A DNA stretch of 64,000 nt from Sphingomonas ginsenosidivorax (lineage in GTDB: Bacteria > Pseudomonadota > Alphaproteobacteria > Sphingomonadales > Sphingomonadaceae), in the NCBI RefSeq assembly GCF_007995065.1, contig NZ_VOQR01000001.1:3786501-3850500 (forward strand). The letters are read 5' to 3'. The position numbers and the translations under genes are program-made. Each line of letters opens with the position of its first letter. Position 1 is the stretch's first letter. The notes beneath the pieces are model-generated. The model saw nothing but the letters and a program-made list of their open reading frames with translations. It was not told where the DNA came from and did no database searches. Of this stretch, positions 16,610 through 27,885 are shown one piece after another.

Positions 16610-19048
16610 ATGAAGTTCACCCTCAGCTGGCTCAAGCAGCACCTCGATACCGACGCGACGCTCGACCGGATCGTCGACGCGCTGACCCGGATCGGCCTCG
16701 AAGTCGAAGGCGTCGAGAATCCCGGCGAAAAGCTCGCCGCGTTCAGGATCGGCAAGGTGCTCAGCGCCGAACCGCATCCGCAGGCCGACAAGCTCCAGGT
16801 CCTGTCGGTCGACGCAGGCAACGGCCCGCTCCAGGTCGTCTGCGGCGCCCCCAACGCGCGCGCCGGGCTGGTCGGCGTGTTCGGCGCGCCCGGCGCCTAT
16901 GTCCCCGGCCTCGACGTGACATTGAAGGTCGCGAGCATCCGCGGCGTCGAATCGAACGGCATGATGTGCTCGACGCGCGAGCTGGAACTCGGCGACGACC
17001 ATGACGGTATCATCGAGCTGCCCGACGACGCGCCGGTCGGCACGCCCTATCCCGATTATGCCGGGCTGACCGATCCCGTGATCGACGTCGCGATCACGCC
17101 CAACCGCCAGGACTGCATGGGCGTCCGCGGCATCGCGCGCGATCTCGCCGCGTTCGGGCTCGGCACGCTCAAGCCGCTCGTCGCCACCCCGGTGGCGGGC
17201 GAGGGCGCCGGCCCCGACGTGCGCACCGACGACCCCGAAGGCTGCCCCGCCTTCTTCGCGCAGACCGTCTCGGGCGTCACCAACGGCGACTCCCCCGACT
17301 GGATGCGCCGCCGCCTGACTGCGATCGGCCAGAAGCCCATTTCCGCGCTCGTCGACATCACCAACTACGTGATGATCGACCTCGGCCGCCCGCTGCACGT
17401 CTACGACCGTGCCAAGCTCACCGGCGGGCTCGTCGCACGCAAGGCGCAGGCGGGCGAACAGGTCGTCGCGCTCAACGGCAAGACCTACACGCTCGACGCG
17501 ACGATGACCGTCATCGCCGACGACACCAGCGTCCACGACATCGGCGGCATCATGGGCGGCGAGCATTCGGGCGTCGCGCCCGAGACGACCGACGTGCTCG
17601 TCGAATGCGCCTGGTTCGACCCCGACCATATCGCGCGGACGGGTCAGAAGCTGCTGCTCACCTCCGACGCGCGCAGCCGCTTCGAACGCGGCGTCGACCC
17701 GGCGTTCCTCGACGACGGGCTCGCGATTGCGACCGCGCTGGTGCTCGAGATCTGCGGCGGCAGCGCGAGCGGCGTCACGCGCGCCGGCGAACCGCCGGTC
17801 GCGCCGCGCCTCGTCACCTACGACCCGCGGCTGTGCGCGGACCTGGGCGGGCTCCACGTCGCGCCCGAGCGGCAGGCGCGGATCCTGCTCTCGCTCGGCT
17901 TCTCGGTCGGCGCGATCACCACGCCCGACGCCTATAGCGACGCGCTGTTCGCGACGATCGCGGGCGCCTGGCCGGTGACGATCCCCAGCTGGCGCCGCGA
18001 TGTCGACGGCCCCGCCGACCTGGTCGAGGAGATCGTCCGGATCGTCGGGATCGACAGCGTCCCCTCGACCCCGTTGCCGCGCATGCCGGGCGTCGCGACC
18101 CCCACCGCGACGTCCGAGCAAAAGCTCGAACGCCGCGCCCGCCGCGCCGCCGCCACCCGCGGCCTCGACGAGGCGGTGACGTGGAGCTTCCTGTCCGAGG
18201 CGGAAGCCGCGCCGTTCGGCGGCGGCGCCTGGACGCTCGCCAACCCGATCAGCGAGGACCTCAAGGTCATGCGCCCGTCGCTGCTGCCCGGCCTGCTCGC
18301 GGCGACCGCGCGCAATCTCAAGCGCGGCGCGCAGACCGTCCGCCTGTTCGAGATCGGCCGCCGCTACCGCGCCGAAGCCGAGCGCCCGACCTTGGGCGTG
18401 ATCCTCGCCGGCGACCGGCGCGCACGGGGCTGGCGCGAGGGCAAGGCTGCCGGCTTCGACGCGTTCGACGCCAAGGCGGAGGCGCTCGCTTTGCTCGCCG
18501 CGGCGGGCGCACCGGTCGACAATCTGCAGGTCATGCCTGTCCTGAGCGCAGCCGAAGGGGGGGAGGCGGGCGATGCCTGGCACCCGGGCCAGTCGGGTAC
18601 GCTGCGCCTGGGACCCAAGACGATCCTAGCCAGCTTCGGCATGCTGCATCCCTCGGTGCTCAAGGCGTTCGACCTCGACGGGGCGGTCGCGGGCGTCGAA
18701 CTCTATCTCGACGCGATCCCGCCCAAGCGCGCGTCGGGCTTCATGCGCCCCGCCTACACCCCGCCCGCACTGCAGGCCGTCCGCCGTGACTTCGCGTTCC
18801 TCGTTCCGACCACACTCGCCGCCGACTCGCTGGTCCGCGCGGTGAAGGGTGCGGACAAGGCGGCGATCGTCTCGGCGCGCGTGTTCGACGTGTTCACCGG
18901 CGCGGGCGTCGAGGACGGCCACAAGTCGGTCGCGGTCGAGATCGTGCTGCAGCCGACCGCCAGGAGCTTTACCGACGAGGAGCTCAAGGCGGTGGCGGAC
19001 AAGGTCGTTGCGGCGGCGGCGAAACAGGGCGCGAGCCTGCGGAACTAG
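16610..19048 (+). CDS. pheT: Phenylalanyl-tRNA synthetase beta subunit
   Basis: This 812-residue subunit starts MKFTLSWLKQHLDTDATLDR. It has the tRNA-binding OB-fold (KLQVLSVDAGNGPLQVVCGAPN), the B3/B4 editing domain (ARDLAAFGL, GGIMGGEHSGV), the B5 domain and the C-terminal anticodon-binding fold (PPALQAVRRDFAFLV, VEIVLQPTARSFTDEEL). A short block of 8 residues, PVLSAAEG (encoded at 18536-18559), breaks the usual LQVM-GEAG run before WHPGQSG. Its DNA matches a repeat I recognise from other sphingomonad genomes, so it looks like a tolerated insertion. Confidence 0.95.
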   Translation: MKFTLSWLKQHLDTDATLDRIVDALTRIGLEVEGVENPGEKLAAFRIGKVLSAEPHPQADKLQVLSVDAGNGPLQVVCGAPNARAGLVGVFGAPGAYVPGLDVTLKVASIRGVESNGMMCSTRELELGDDHDGIIELPDDAPVGTPYPDYAGLTDPVIDVAITPNRQDCMGVRGIARDLAAFGLGTLKPLVATPVAGEGAGPDVRTDDPEGCPAFFAQTVSGVTNGDSPDWMRRRLTAIGQKPISALVDITNYVMIDLGRPLHVYDRAKLTGGLVARKAQAGEQVVALNGKTYTLDATMTVIADDTSVHDIGGIMGGEHSGVAPETTDVLVECAWFDPDHIARTGQKLLLTSDARSRFERGVDPAFLDDGLAIATALVLEICGGSASGVTRAGEPPVAPRLVTYDPRLCADLGGLHVAPERQARILLSLGFSVGAITTPDAYSDALFATIAGAWPVTIPSWRRDVDGPADLVEEIVRIVGIDSVPSTPLPRMPGVATPTATSEQKLERRARRAAATRGLDEAVTWSFLSEAEAAPFGGGAWTLANPISEDLKVMRPSLLPGLLAATARNLKRGAQTVRLFEIGRRYRAEAERPTLGVILAGDRRARGWREGKAAGFDAFDAKAEALALLAAAGAPVDNLQVMPVLSAAEGGEAGDAWHPGQSGTLRLGPKTILASFGMLHPSVLKAFDLDGAVAGVELYLDAIPPKRASGFMRPAYTPPALQAVRRDFAFLVPTTLAADSLVRAVKGADKAAIVSARVFDVFTGAGVEDGHKSVAVEIVLQPTARSFTDEELKAVADKVVAAAAKQGASLRN
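18535..18558. repeat. 24-bp dispersed repeat inserted in frame within pheT
   Basis: GCCTGTCCTGAGCGCAGCCG followed by AAGG is close to a dispersed repeat (GCCTGTCCTGAGC...CGAAGG) that I recall from sphingomonads. It is translated as PVLSAAEG in pheT. The reading frame is kept. Confidence 0.6.
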
Positions 19049-19051
19049 CAT

Positions 19052-19149
19052 CGTCACCCCGGACTTGGTCCGGGGTCCACCGTTGGTCTTGCCCAACGGC
19101 TGGTTGCTCACGCGGAACGGTGGATGCCGGAACAAGCCCGGCATGACGG
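19052..19149. repeat. Paired repeat, CCGGACTTGGTCCGG family
   Basis: Left arm CCCCGGACTTGGTCCGGGG with flank CGTCA and TCCACCG, right arm CGGTGGATGCCGGAACAAGC then CCGGCATGACGG. The arms pair with each other through CCACCG/CGGTGG and within themselves. The element fills the gap between pheT and the epimerase gene and ends right at the epimerase ribosome site. Confidence 0.8.
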
Positions 19150-19159
19150 AGGGATTGGA

Positions 19160-20035
19160 ATGAACGAAATGATCACGATCGCATCGGCGGACCTGACGGC
19201 GGTCATCAACCCGTTCGGCGCCGAATTGACGTCGCTGAAGGACGCCGCCGGTCGCGAGCTGATGACGAACGCCGATCCCGCCTTCTGGACCGGCCGTGCG
19301 CCGCTCCTCTTCCCCGTCGTCGGCGTGGTGAACGATGGCGTGATCCGCCTCGACGGCCGCGACTATCCGATGCCCAAGCACGGCTTCGCGCGCCGCTCGG
19401 CCTTCACGGTCGTCGACCAGACCGCGACGTCCGCCACCTTCCGCCTGACCGACAGCGACGAGACACGGGCCGCGTATCCGTTCGCCTTCGCGCTCGACAT
19501 CGTCTTCACGCTCGACGGCCCGACGCTCTCGATCGACGCGCAGGTCCGCAACCCCGGCGACGTGACGCTACCGGCGAGCTTCGGCTTCCACCCCGCCTTC
19601 GCCTGGCCGCTCCCCTACGGCCAGGATCGCGCCGTGCACCGCATCATGTTCGAATCCGAAGAGCCCGACGCACTCCGCGTGATCGCCTCCGACGGCACGA
19701 TCGCCCGCGAGGAGCGCGTGTCGCCGCTCGACGGCCGCGACCTGTTCCTGCGCGACGACCTGTTCGCGACCGACGCGCTGGTCTGGGACGACGTGAAGAG
19801 CCACGCGGTGATCTACGGCGCCCCGCAAGGCCCGCACCTCGCCATCGCCTTCCCCGACACGCCGAAACTCGGCATCTGGACCAAGCCCGGCGCCGCCTAT
19901 GTCTGCGTCGAACCCTGGCACGGCATCGCCGACCCCAGCGGCTATACCGGCGACTACCGCGACAAGCCGGGCGTGTTCGAGGTCGCAGCCGGTGACACGA
20001 AGCATATCGGCATGAGCGTGACTTTGGTGCCATGA
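19160..20035 (+). CDS. Aldose 1-epimerase family protein
   Basis: This 291-residue galactose-mutarotase-fold protein interconverts sugar anomers. Seen: INPFGAELTSLKDAAGRELM at the start, GRAPLLFPVVG, MPKHGFARRSAF with the catalytic His, LPASFGFHPAF and VCVEPWHGIADP near the end. This is the YeaD-like/LacX subgroup rather than classic GalM. GGAGGG stands 6 bases before ATG 19160. A repeat element lies on each side. Confidence 0.88.
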   Translation: MNEMITIASADLTAVINPFGAELTSLKDAAGRELMTNADPAFWTGRAPLLFPVVGVVNDGVIRLDGRDYPMPKHGFARRSAFTVVDQTATSATFRLTDSDETRAAYPFAFALDIVFTLDGPTLSIDAQVRNPGDVTLPASFGFHPAFAWPLPYGQDRAVHRIMFESEEPDALRVIASDGTIAREERVSPLDGRDLFLRDDLFATDALVWDDVKSHAVIYGAPQGPHLAIAFPDTPKLGIWTKPGAAYVCVEPWHGIADPSGYTGDYRDKPGVFEVAAGDTKHIGMSVTLVP

Positions 20036-20040
20036 TCGAA

Positions 20041-20171
20041 ATCCTCCCCTGCAAGGGGAGGTGGCAGGCCGAAGGCCTGACGGAGGGATGTCTCCGCTGA
20101 AAAAGGCCCCCGCATAACCACCGGGGTCACCCCTCCGGCGCTGCGCGCCACCTCCCCTTGCAGGGGAGGAT
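20041..20171. repeat. Full paired CTCCCC-type repeat (type CCCCTGCAAGGGG)
   Basis: Left half CCTCCCCTGCAAGGGGAGGT with GGCAGGCCGAAGGCCTGACGG, right half CCTCCGGCGCTGCGCGCC then ACCTCCCCTTGCAGGGGAGG. The two halves face each other over about 40 bases. The rest of the 305-base gap before prfC (20172-20340) shows no further gene or clear promoter. Confidence 0.85.
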
Positions 20172-20340
20172 GCGTGCAGGCTGTCCTACACGCCCCACAT
20201 CTGCCAAGAGCACGCCACATGACCACCGCGTCTCTTCTCCTCGCCCCGTCCGCCGAAACCGGCGCGCGGGGGCGAAGGGAGGGGGGACGTAGCGTGAACT
20301 TCCTCAACTTCCGAGCCGAATCGGCTCGCCGGATCCCCTC

Positions 20341-21909
20341 ATGACCATCTCCCCCCGCCGCACCTTCGCGATCATCTCGCACCCCGACGCCGGCAAGACG
20401 ACGCTGACCGAAAAGCTCCTCTATTTCGGCGGCGCGATCCATCTCGCCGGCGAGGTGAAGGCGCGCGGGGCGAACCGTCGCGCGCGCTCCGACTGGATGA
20501 AGATCGAGCAGCAGCGCGGCATCTCGGTCACCTCGTCGGTGATGACGTTCGAGCGGAACGGCATCACCTTCAACCTGCTCGACACGCCGGGCCACGAGGA
20601 TTTCTCGGAGGACACCTATCGCACGCTGACCGCGGTCGATTCCGCGGTCATGGTGATCGACGCCGCCAAGGGCATCGAGCCGCAGACGCGAAAACTGTTC
20701 GAGGTCTGCCGGCTGCGCAACGTGCCGATCATCACCTTCGTCAACAAGGTCGACCGCGAGGGCCGCGCGCCGTTCGAGCTGCTCGACGAGGTCGCCGAGA
20801 TGCTCCAGCTCGACGTCTGCCCGATGAGCTGGCCGGTCGGCATGGGCGGCGAGTTCGAGGGCGTGTACGACCTCTACGCCAACACGCTGAGCCGCCCCGA
20901 AGGCGACAGCCGCGAATATCTCGGCAAGCCGATCCCCTTCACCGACCTCAACGACCCCAAGCTCGCCGACATCCTCACCCCCGACGGCCTCGAAAAGCTC
21001 GTCGAGGAAGCCGAGCTCGCGCAAGGCGGCTATGCCGCGTTCGACGCCGAGTCCTACCGCGCGGGCAACCTGACCCCGGTCTATTTCGGCTCGGCGCTGA
21101 AGGATTTCGGCGTCGCCGAACTGATCGGCGCGCTCGCCGACTATGCGCCCGAACCGCGCCCGCAGCCCGCCGAGCCTGCCCCCGTCAGCCCCGACGGGAC
21201 CGAGGTCACCGGCTTCGTCTTCAAGGTCCAGGCGAACATGGACCCCAACCACCGCGATCGCATCGCGTTCATGCGGCTGTGTTCGGGCGTGTTCAAGCGC
21301 GGGATGAAGCTCACGCCGTCGGGCTCGGGCAAGCCGATCGCGGTGCATTCGCCGATCCTGTTCTTCGCGCAGAACCGGGAGCTCGCCGACGAGGCGTTCC
21401 CGGGTGACATCATCGGCATCCCGAACCACGGCACGCTGCGTGTCGGCGACACGCTCAGCGAAAAGGCCGACGTCCGCTTCACCGGCTTGCCGAATTTCGC
21501 GCCCGAGATCCTGCGCCGCGTCGTGCTCAAGGATTTCGCCAAGACCAAGCAGTTGCGCAAAGCGCTCGACGACATGGCCGAGGAGGGGGTGACGCAGGTC
21601 TTCTACCCCGACATCGGCTCGAACTGGATCATCGGCGTGGTCGGGCAGCTCCAGCTCGAGGTGCTGCTGAGCCGGCTCGACGCGGAGTACAAGGTTGCGG
21701 CAGGACTCGAGCCCGCGCCGTTCGACACCGCACGCTGGGTGAGCGCGGCCGAGCCCGCCGACCTCAAGGACTTCATGGACCAGAATCGCGGCGCGATGGC
21801 GAAGGACCGCGACGGCAACCCGGTGTTCCTGGCGAAGAGCGCGTGGGAAGTCGGCTACATCGCCGACCGCTATGCCAAGGTGAAGTTCGCCGCCACGCGG
21901 GAACGGTAG
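20341..21909 (+). CDS. prfC: Peptide chain release factor 3
   Basis: RF3 is a translational GTPase that recycles RF1/RF2 after peptide release. The 522-residue protein has the G1 loop SHPDAGKTTLTEKLL near residues 12-26, the switch region QQRGISVTSSVM, G3 DTPGHEDF, G4 NKVD and an elongation-factor-like second domain (GVFKRGMKLTP). The C-terminal segment ends SAWEVGYIADRYAKVKF. No clear SD sequence is present before ATG 20341, unusual for the window. It is monocistronic, with repeats on both sides. Confidence 0.95.
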   Translation: MTISPRRTFAIISHPDAGKTTLTEKLLYFGGAIHLAGEVKARGANRRARSDWMKIEQQRGISVTSSVMTFERNGITFNLLDTPGHEDFSEDTYRTLTAVDSAVMVIDAAKGIEPQTRKLFEVCRLRNVPIITFVNKVDREGRAPFELLDEVAEMLQLDVCPMSWPVGMGGEFEGVYDLYANTLSRPEGDSREYLGKPIPFTDLNDPKLADILTPDGLEKLVEEAELAQGGYAAFDAESYRAGNLTPVYFGSALKDFGVAELIGALADYAPEPRPQPAEPAPVSPDGTEVTGFVFKVQANMDPNHRDRIAFMRLCSGVFKRGMKLTPSGSGKPIAVHSPILFFAQNRELADEAFPGDIIGIPNHGTLRVGDTLSEKADVRFTGLPNFAPEILRRVVLKDFAKTKQLRKALDDMAEEGVTQVFYPDIGSNWIIGVVGQLQLEVLLSRLDAEYKVAAGLEPAPFDTARWVSAAEPADLKDFMDQNRGAMAKDRDGNPVFLAKSAWEVGYIADRYAKVKFAATRER

Positions 21910-21915
21910 CGCCAC

Positions 21916-22004
21916 CGTCATGCTGAACTCGTTTCAGCATCCACCTACCCGCAGTCGCTAGCGCCCGCGGGTAGGTGGACCCTGAACCAAGTTCAGGGTG
22001 ACGG
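21916..22004. repeat. Paired repeat, TGCTGAA/ACCCTGAA family (copy 1)
   Basis: Left hairpin ATGCTGAACTCGTTTCAGCAT, right hairpin ACCCTGAACCAAGTTCAGGGT, linked by matching TCCACCTACC and GGTAGGTGGA. It lies between the convergent prfC and MerR genes and may terminate both. Confidence 0.88.
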
Positions 22005-22006
22005 GA

Positions 22007-22417
22007 TCAGACCCCATCCTCCGCCAGTGCCCGCGCCAGCAAATCCCGGATCGCGCGCAGCGTGTCGATCGGCGTGGCCACGTCGTCGCCGGCCTCCTTG
22101 GTCAGCAGCTGCTGCACGCCGCGCACGGTATAGCCGTCGCGGTTCAGCAGCGCGTCGATCTTTCGCACCAGCCGCGCATCCTCGGGCCGGTAATAGCGGC
22201 GGTTGCCGGCGCGCTGCAGCGGGCGCAGCTGCGGGAAGCGCGTCTCCCAATAGCGCAGGATGTGTTGCGGCAGCCCGGTCTCGCGCGACAATTCGCCGAT
22301 CGTCCGGAACGCGGTGCTGGTCTTGCCGCTCTTCTGATCGAGGGCCTTCTGGCCGCCGCCCTTCTCGTCGCCGCCCGCTTGATCGCCGGCCCTGTGATCG
22401 ACTGGCGAGTCCGCCAT
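22007..22417 (-). CDS. MerR-family transcriptional regulator
   Basis: This 136-residue protein has a disordered charged N-terminus (residues 1-36) and a MerR winged-helix domain: FRTIGELSRETGLPQHILRYWETRFPQL, then AGNRRYYRPEDARLVRKI. No sensor domain with metal-binding cysteines follows, only a short helix, so the signal it responds to is unknown. This gene type consistently follows ihfA in alphaproteobacteria. Its start codon is 3 bases past the ihfA stop. Confidence 0.9.
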   Translation of the reverse strand: MADSPVDHRAGDQAGGDEKGGGQKALDQKSGKTSTAFRTIGELSRETGLPQHILRYWETRFPQLRPLQRAGNRRYYRPEDARLVRKIDALLNRDGYTVRGVQQLLTKEAGDDVATPIDTLRAIRDLLARALAEDGV

Positions 22418-22420
22418 GCC

Positions 22421-22717
22421 TTACCCCGCGCCCACGATGCGTTCGCGCATCATCTGGCTGGCGCGGAAGGTCAGGACGCGGCGTGGCGCGATCGGCACCT
22501 CAATGCCCGTCTTGGGATTGCGACCGACGCGCTCACCCTTGTCGCGCAGCACGAAGGTGCCGAAACCGGAGATCTTGACGTTCTCGCCCCGCGACAGCGC
22601 CCCGCACATCTCGGCCAGGATCTGCTCGACGATCTTCGAGGAGTCCGCGCGCGACAGGCCGACTTCGCGGTGCAGCGATTCGGCAAGATCAGCTCGTGTC
22701 AACGTCCCTGTGGTCAT
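22421..22717 (-). CDS. ihfA: Integration host factor subunit alpha
   Basis: This 98-residue DNA-bending protein pairs with IhfB. It has [20 protein letters not shown] at the front, the conserved core [12 protein letters not shown] and the DNA-inserting beta arm [22 protein letters not shown] site precedes ATG 22717. It sits between fabH and the MerR-type gene. Confidence 0.96.
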   Translation of the reverse strand: MTTGTLTRADLAESLHREVGLSRADSSKIVEQILAEMCGALSRGENVKISGFGTFVLRDKGERVGRNPKTGIEVPIAPRRVLTFRASQMMRERIVGAG

Positions 22718-22786
22718 CGATACTCTCCCCGGCCAAATGACAATCTACACACGGCCGTACCGGACCGAAAGCGCTTTATGAACCGC

Positions 22787-23755
22787 CTAGAAGCGGACGA
22801 CCGCCGCGCCCCAGGTGAACCCGCCGCCCATCGCTTCGAGGACGACGATCTGGCCCTCGCGGATCCGCCCGTCGCGGACCGCGACGTCGAGCGCCAGCGG
22901 CACCGACGCGGCCGAGGTGTTGGCATGCTGGTCGACGGTCACGACGACGCGCTCGGGCGCCAGTCCCAGCTTGCGCGCGGTGGCGTCGAGGATGCGGGCA
23001 TTGGCCTGGTGCGGCACGACCCAGTCGACGTCCGACGCTTCGACACCCGCCATCGCGAGCGACTCCGTCATCACCGCGGCCAGGTTGGTGACCGCATGGC
23101 GGAACACCTCGCGGCCCTTCATGCGCAGCTTGCCGACGGTGCCGGTGGTCGACACCCCGCCATCGACATAGAGAAGCTCGTTGTGGCGACCGTCGGCGTG
23201 CAGCTTGGTTGTCAGGATCCCGCGCCCGCCCTCGTCCGGCGTGTCCTGCGCCTCGAGCACGATCGCGCCAGCGCCGTCGCCGAACAGCACGCAGGTGGTG
23301 CGGTCCTCCCAGTCGAGGATCCGGCTGAACGTCTCGGCGCCGATCACCAGCGCGCGCTTCGCAACGCCGCTGCGGATCATGCTGTCCGCGACCTGCACCG
23401 CATAGAGGAAGCCCGAGCAGACCGCCGCGACGTCGAATGCGACGCAATCGTCGATGCCGAGCATCGCCTGCACCTTGGTCGCGGTGCTCGGGAAGGTCTG
23501 GTCGGGCGTCGCGGTCGCGAGCACGATCAGCTCGATATCCTGCGCCAGGCACCCCGCCGCGGCGAGCGCGGCCTTGGATGCGTCATAGGCGAGCGTACCG
23601 GTGGTCTCGTCGGGACCGGCGAGGTGACGGAATCGGATGCCGGTGCGCTCGACGATCCACTCGTCGCTGGTGTCGACCTGCTCGGCCAGCTGCGCGTTCG
23701 ACACGCGGCGGGCGGGGAGGGCGGAGCCGGTCCCGGTGATCACGCTGCGGATCAC
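22787..23755 (-). CDS. fabH: Beta-ketoacyl-ACP synthase III
   Basis: FabH condenses acetyl-CoA with malonyl-ACP to start fatty-acid synthesis. The 322-residue protein shows the Cys-His-Asn triad: [10 protein letters not shown] (Cys113), VPHQANARI and [11 protein letters not shown], plus the GDGAGA loop and the C-terminal [13 protein letters not shown]. The start is GTG 23755, overlapping the plsX stop by 4 bases (GTGA), so translation is coupled. It forms the standard plsX-fabH pair. Confidence 0.97.
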   Translation of the reverse strand: MIRSVITGTGSALPARRVSNAQLAEQVDTSDEWIVERTGIRFRHLAGPDETTGTLAYDASKAALAAAGCLAQDIELIVLATATPDQTFPSTATKVQAMLGIDDCVAFDVAAVCSGFLYAVQVADSMIRSGVAKRALVIGAETFSRILDWEDRTTCVLFGDGAGAIVLEAQDTPDEGGRGILTTKLHADGRHNELLYVDGGVSTTGTVGKLRMKGREVFRHAVTNLAAVMTESLAMAGVEASDVDWVVPHQANARILDATARKLGLAPERVVVTVDQHANTSAASVPLALDVAVRDGRIREGQIVVLEAMGGGFTWGAAVVRF

Positions 23756-24780
23756 GCGGCCTTCTCCAGCGTACCCAGATCGTCGGCGATGCGGCGGATC
23801 AGGTCGTTCTTCACCATCTTGGCGGCGTTGCCGATCGCGGTCGCGACCCCGCGCTCGTTGGCGCCGCCATGGCTCTTCACGACGATGCCGTTGAGCCCGA
23901 GGAAGACCGCGCCGTTGTGATTGTTGGGATCGAGGTGATCGCGCAGCAACTCGGTCGCGGGCTTGGAGATCAGGAAGCCCAGTTTCGAGCGTACCGAGCT
24001 GCGGAACGCGCGCTTGAGCAGGTCGGCGACGAATCGCGCGGTGCCCTCGGCGGTCTTCAGGGCGATATTGCCCGAGAAGCCGTCGCAGACGACGACGTCG
24101 ACCTCGCCGCGCGACAGCCGGTCGCCCTCGACGAAGCCGTTGAACTGCATGTCGACCGCCGCCATCGCGCGCAGCTGGGCTGCCGCGTCGCGGATCTCGT
24201 CGGTGCCCTTCATGTCCTCGCTGCCGATGTTGAGCAGCGCGACACGGGGATGCGCGATGTCGAGCGCGGTGCGCGCATAGGCGGCGCCCATGACCGCGAA
24301 CTCGACGAGGTTGCGCGCATCGCACTCGGTGTTCGCACCGAGGTCGAGCATCACCATGTCGGTATCGCCGAGGGTCGGCAGCCGCGCCGCCAGCGCCGGC
24401 CGGTCGATTCCGGGCAGCATGCGCAGGCTGAGCTTCGCCATCGCCATCAGCGCGCCGGTGTTGCCCGACGACACGGCGGCAGACGCGCGACCCTTCTTCA
24501 CCAGGTCGATCGCGATGCCCATCGATGTCGTCTTGGCACGACGGATCGCCTGGGTCGGCTTGTCGCTCGACCCGACGACTTCCGGCGCGTGGACGATCTC
24601 GGAATGCTGCGACAGGTTCGGATGGGCCTTCAGCCCCTCGCGAATCGCGGTCTCGTCGCCGACCAGCAGGAAGCGCATGCCGGCAAACTGGTTGCGCGCC
24701 ATCGCCACGCCGGCAAGCATGACTGCCAGCCCGTCGTCGCCACCCATCGCATCGACCGCGATCCAGCCGCTGTCGGGCAT
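23752..24780 (-). CDS. plsX: Phosphate acyltransferase PlsX
   Basis: PlsX makes acyl-phosphate from acyl-ACP for phosphatidic acid synthesis by PlsY. The 342-residue protein starts [17 protein letters not shown] and has [28 protein letters not shown] and the C-terminal [18 protein letters not shown], all diagnostic. ATG 24780 is chosen because AAGGA stands 6-7 bases before it; the frame stays open to 24822. It follows rpmF on the same strand, the usual arrangement linking ribosome and lipid synthesis. Confidence 0.97.
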   Translation of the reverse strand: MPDSGWIAVDAMGGDDGLAVMLAGVAMARNQFAGMRFLLVGDETAIREGLKAHPNLSQHSEIVHAPEVVGSSDKPTQAIRRAKTTSMGIAIDLVKKGRASAAVSSGNTGALMAMAKLSLRMLPGIDRPALAARLPTLGDTDMVMLDLGANTECDARNLVEFAVMGAAYARTALDIAHPRVALLNIGSEDMKGTDEIRDAAAQLRAMAAVDMQFNGFVEGDRLSRGEVDVVVCDGFSGNIALKTAEGTARFVADLLKRAFRSSVRSKLGFLISKPATELLRDHLDPNNHNGAVFLGLNGIVVKSHGGANERGVATAIGNAAKMVKNDLIRRIADDLGTLEKAA

Positions 24781-24816
24781 GCTACGTCCTTCGCAAGTGC
24801 TTAAAGGCTTCGGAAA

Positions 24817-24834
24817 ACGCACGACGACGTGCGT
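24817..24834 (-). terminator. Weak hairpin with T-run between rpmF and plsX
   Basis: Read on the minus strand, ACGCAC and GTGCGT pair around GTCGTC and are followed by TTTTCC. The 6-bp stem is short, so this is at best a partial terminator or attenuator that sets the rpmF-to-plsX ratio. Confidence 0.35.
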
Positions 24835-24890
24835 CGTACGGCGGCGGTGCCCATCAACGGACAGCCGCCACCGCCTGTTCCAAAAGCTGC

Positions 24891-25070
24891 TTAGCCCTGG
24901 ACCGAGACGATTTCGCGACCGTTATAGTGGCCGCAGGAATTGCACAGGTTGTGCGGGCGCTTCAGCTCGCCGCAGTTCGGGCATTCCTGGAACGACGCGA
25001 TCGTCAGCGAGTCGTGACCACGGCGCATGCCACGCTTGGAGGGCGATGTTTTTCTTTTGGGGACGGCCAT
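24891..25070 (-). CDS. rpmF: 50S ribosomal protein L32
   Basis: This 59-residue protein starts [20 protein letters not shown] and holds a zinc ribbon with Cys30, Cys33, Cys43 and Cys46 (CPNC and CNSC). bL32 sits near the 50S exit tunnel. It leads the rpmF-plsX-fabH-ihfA-merR cluster. The 209 bases between it and the divergent M28 peptidase gene should hold both promoters; none stands out clearly. Confidence 0.97.
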   Translation of the reverse strand: MAVPKRKTSPSKRGMRRGHDSLTIASFQECPNCGELKRPHNLCNSCGHYNGREIVSVQG

Positions 25071-25279
25071 TTCGGCACCTTGTTCTTCTAAAAGGTCGGG
25101 GCTCCGATACGCCCGGACGGACAACTCGGCAACCGACGAGAATGTCGGCCGCGCAGGCTACCATACGGCCGGACACATCGCGAAGCGTGGCGCTATAGCG
25201 AGAATCGCCCGCGTTGCAAGGGTGCGCGGGGCGTGGCAGGTCCCCCGTTCCCCACAGCCTCTCATAACCAGGGCCACGC

Positions 25280-26899
<1,620 letters not shown>

Positions 26900-26905
26900 C
26901 ACCCC

Positions 26906-26994
26906 CGTCATGCTGAACTCGTTTCAGCATCCACCGACCCACAACCGCTATCGCCCGTGGTTCGGTGGACCCTGAAACAAGTTCAGGGTGACGG
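26906..26994. repeat. Paired repeat, TGCTGAA/ACCCTGAA family (copy 2)
   Basis: Left hairpin ATGCTGAACTCGTTTCAGCAT, right hairpin ACCCTGAAACAAGTTCAGGGT, with inner TCCACCGACC / GGTTCGGTGGA able to pair. It follows the M28 peptidase stop by 6 bases. Confidence 0.88.
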
Positions 26995-27027
26995 AGAATT
27001 GGGGCGGATGACCAGCCAGGCGGTGAA

Positions 27028-27147
27028 ATCCTCCCCTGCAAGGGGAGGTGGCTGGCGCAGCCAGACGGAGGGGTGTCGCCCTCCAATTGGCGTGGACACC
27101 CCTCCACCATGCTGCGGATGGTCCCCCTCCCCTTGCAGGGGAGGAAC
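27028..27147. repeat. Full paired CTCCCC-type repeat
   Basis: Left half CCTCCCCTGCAAGGGGAGGT with GGCTGGCGCAGCCAGACGG, right half CACCCCTCCACCATGCTGCGG and CCTCCCCTTGCAGGGGAGG. It ends 4 bases before the stop of the MBL gene. Confidence 0.85.
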
Positions 27148-27151
27148 GGCT

Positions 27152-27808
27152 CTACCCCGCCAGCGCCCGATCGCTCACGAACATGTTCGTCGCGCGCTCA
27201 TGCGCAAACGTGCTCGCGGCCCCGTGCCCGGGAATGAACGTCGTGTCGCTCCCCAGCGGCCACAATTTCTCGACGATCGACTGCACCAGCACCTGGTGAT
27301 TCCCGCCCGGCATGTCCGACCGCCCGACCGACCCCTGGAACAGCACGTCGCCGACCTGCGCGAACTTCGACGGCGCGTGGTGGAAGATCACATGCCCCTC
27401 GGTATGCCCCGGCGTCTGGTAGACATCGAGCACTAGCTCGCCGACCGTCACCGTGTCGCCCTCGACCAACCACCGGTCGGGTTCGAAATTGACACCGGCG
27501 ATCCCGTATTTCGGGCCATCCTGGTCGAGCCGCTGCAGCCAGAACCGATCGGCCTCGTGCGGCCCCTCGATCGGCACGCCCAGATCGTCGGCGAGCGCCT
27601 TGGCCTCGCCGGCATGATCGATATGGCCGTGCGTCAGCAGGATCTTCTCGGGCGTCACGCCCGCCGCCGCGAGCGCGGCCTTGATCCGCGGCAGGTCGCC
27701 GCCCGGATCGACGATCGCGGCCTTCATCGTCGCGGTGCACCAGAGGATCGTGCAGTTCTGCTGGACGGGGGTGACGACGACGATGGAGGCGCGAAGGGGC
27801 TGGTTCAT
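27152..27808 (-). CDS. MBL-fold metallohydrolase (glyoxalase II-like)
   Basis: This 218-residue enzyme has the metallo-beta-lactamase zinc motif LTHGHIDHAGEAKAL, the second ligand region YQTPGHTEGHVIF, and a late FIPGHG. Size and layout match the YcbL/GloB-like subgroup, which lacks the C-terminal glyoxalase II substrate domain; it probably hydrolyses thioesters such as S-lactoylglutathione or a related compound. It is divergent from the pabB/C gene by 77 bases. No signal peptide. Confidence 0.88.
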   Translation of the reverse strand: MNQPLRASIVVVTPVQQNCTILWCTATMKAAIVDPGGDLPRIKAALAAAGVTPEKILLTHGHIDHAGEAKALADDLGVPIEGPHEADRFWLQRLDQDGPKYGIAGVNFEPDRWLVEGDTVTVGELVLDVYQTPGHTEGHVIFHHAPSKFAQVGDVLFQGSVGRSDMPGGNHQVLVQSIVEKLWPLGSDTTFIPGHGAASTFAHERATNMFVSDRALAG

Positions 27809-27885
27809 GGCGACAAAATAGGCACAGCCGCGCTTTCCGGCAATCGTCGCTTGCGGTTACGCGGGCGCCGCGTGCATCTGGGGCG

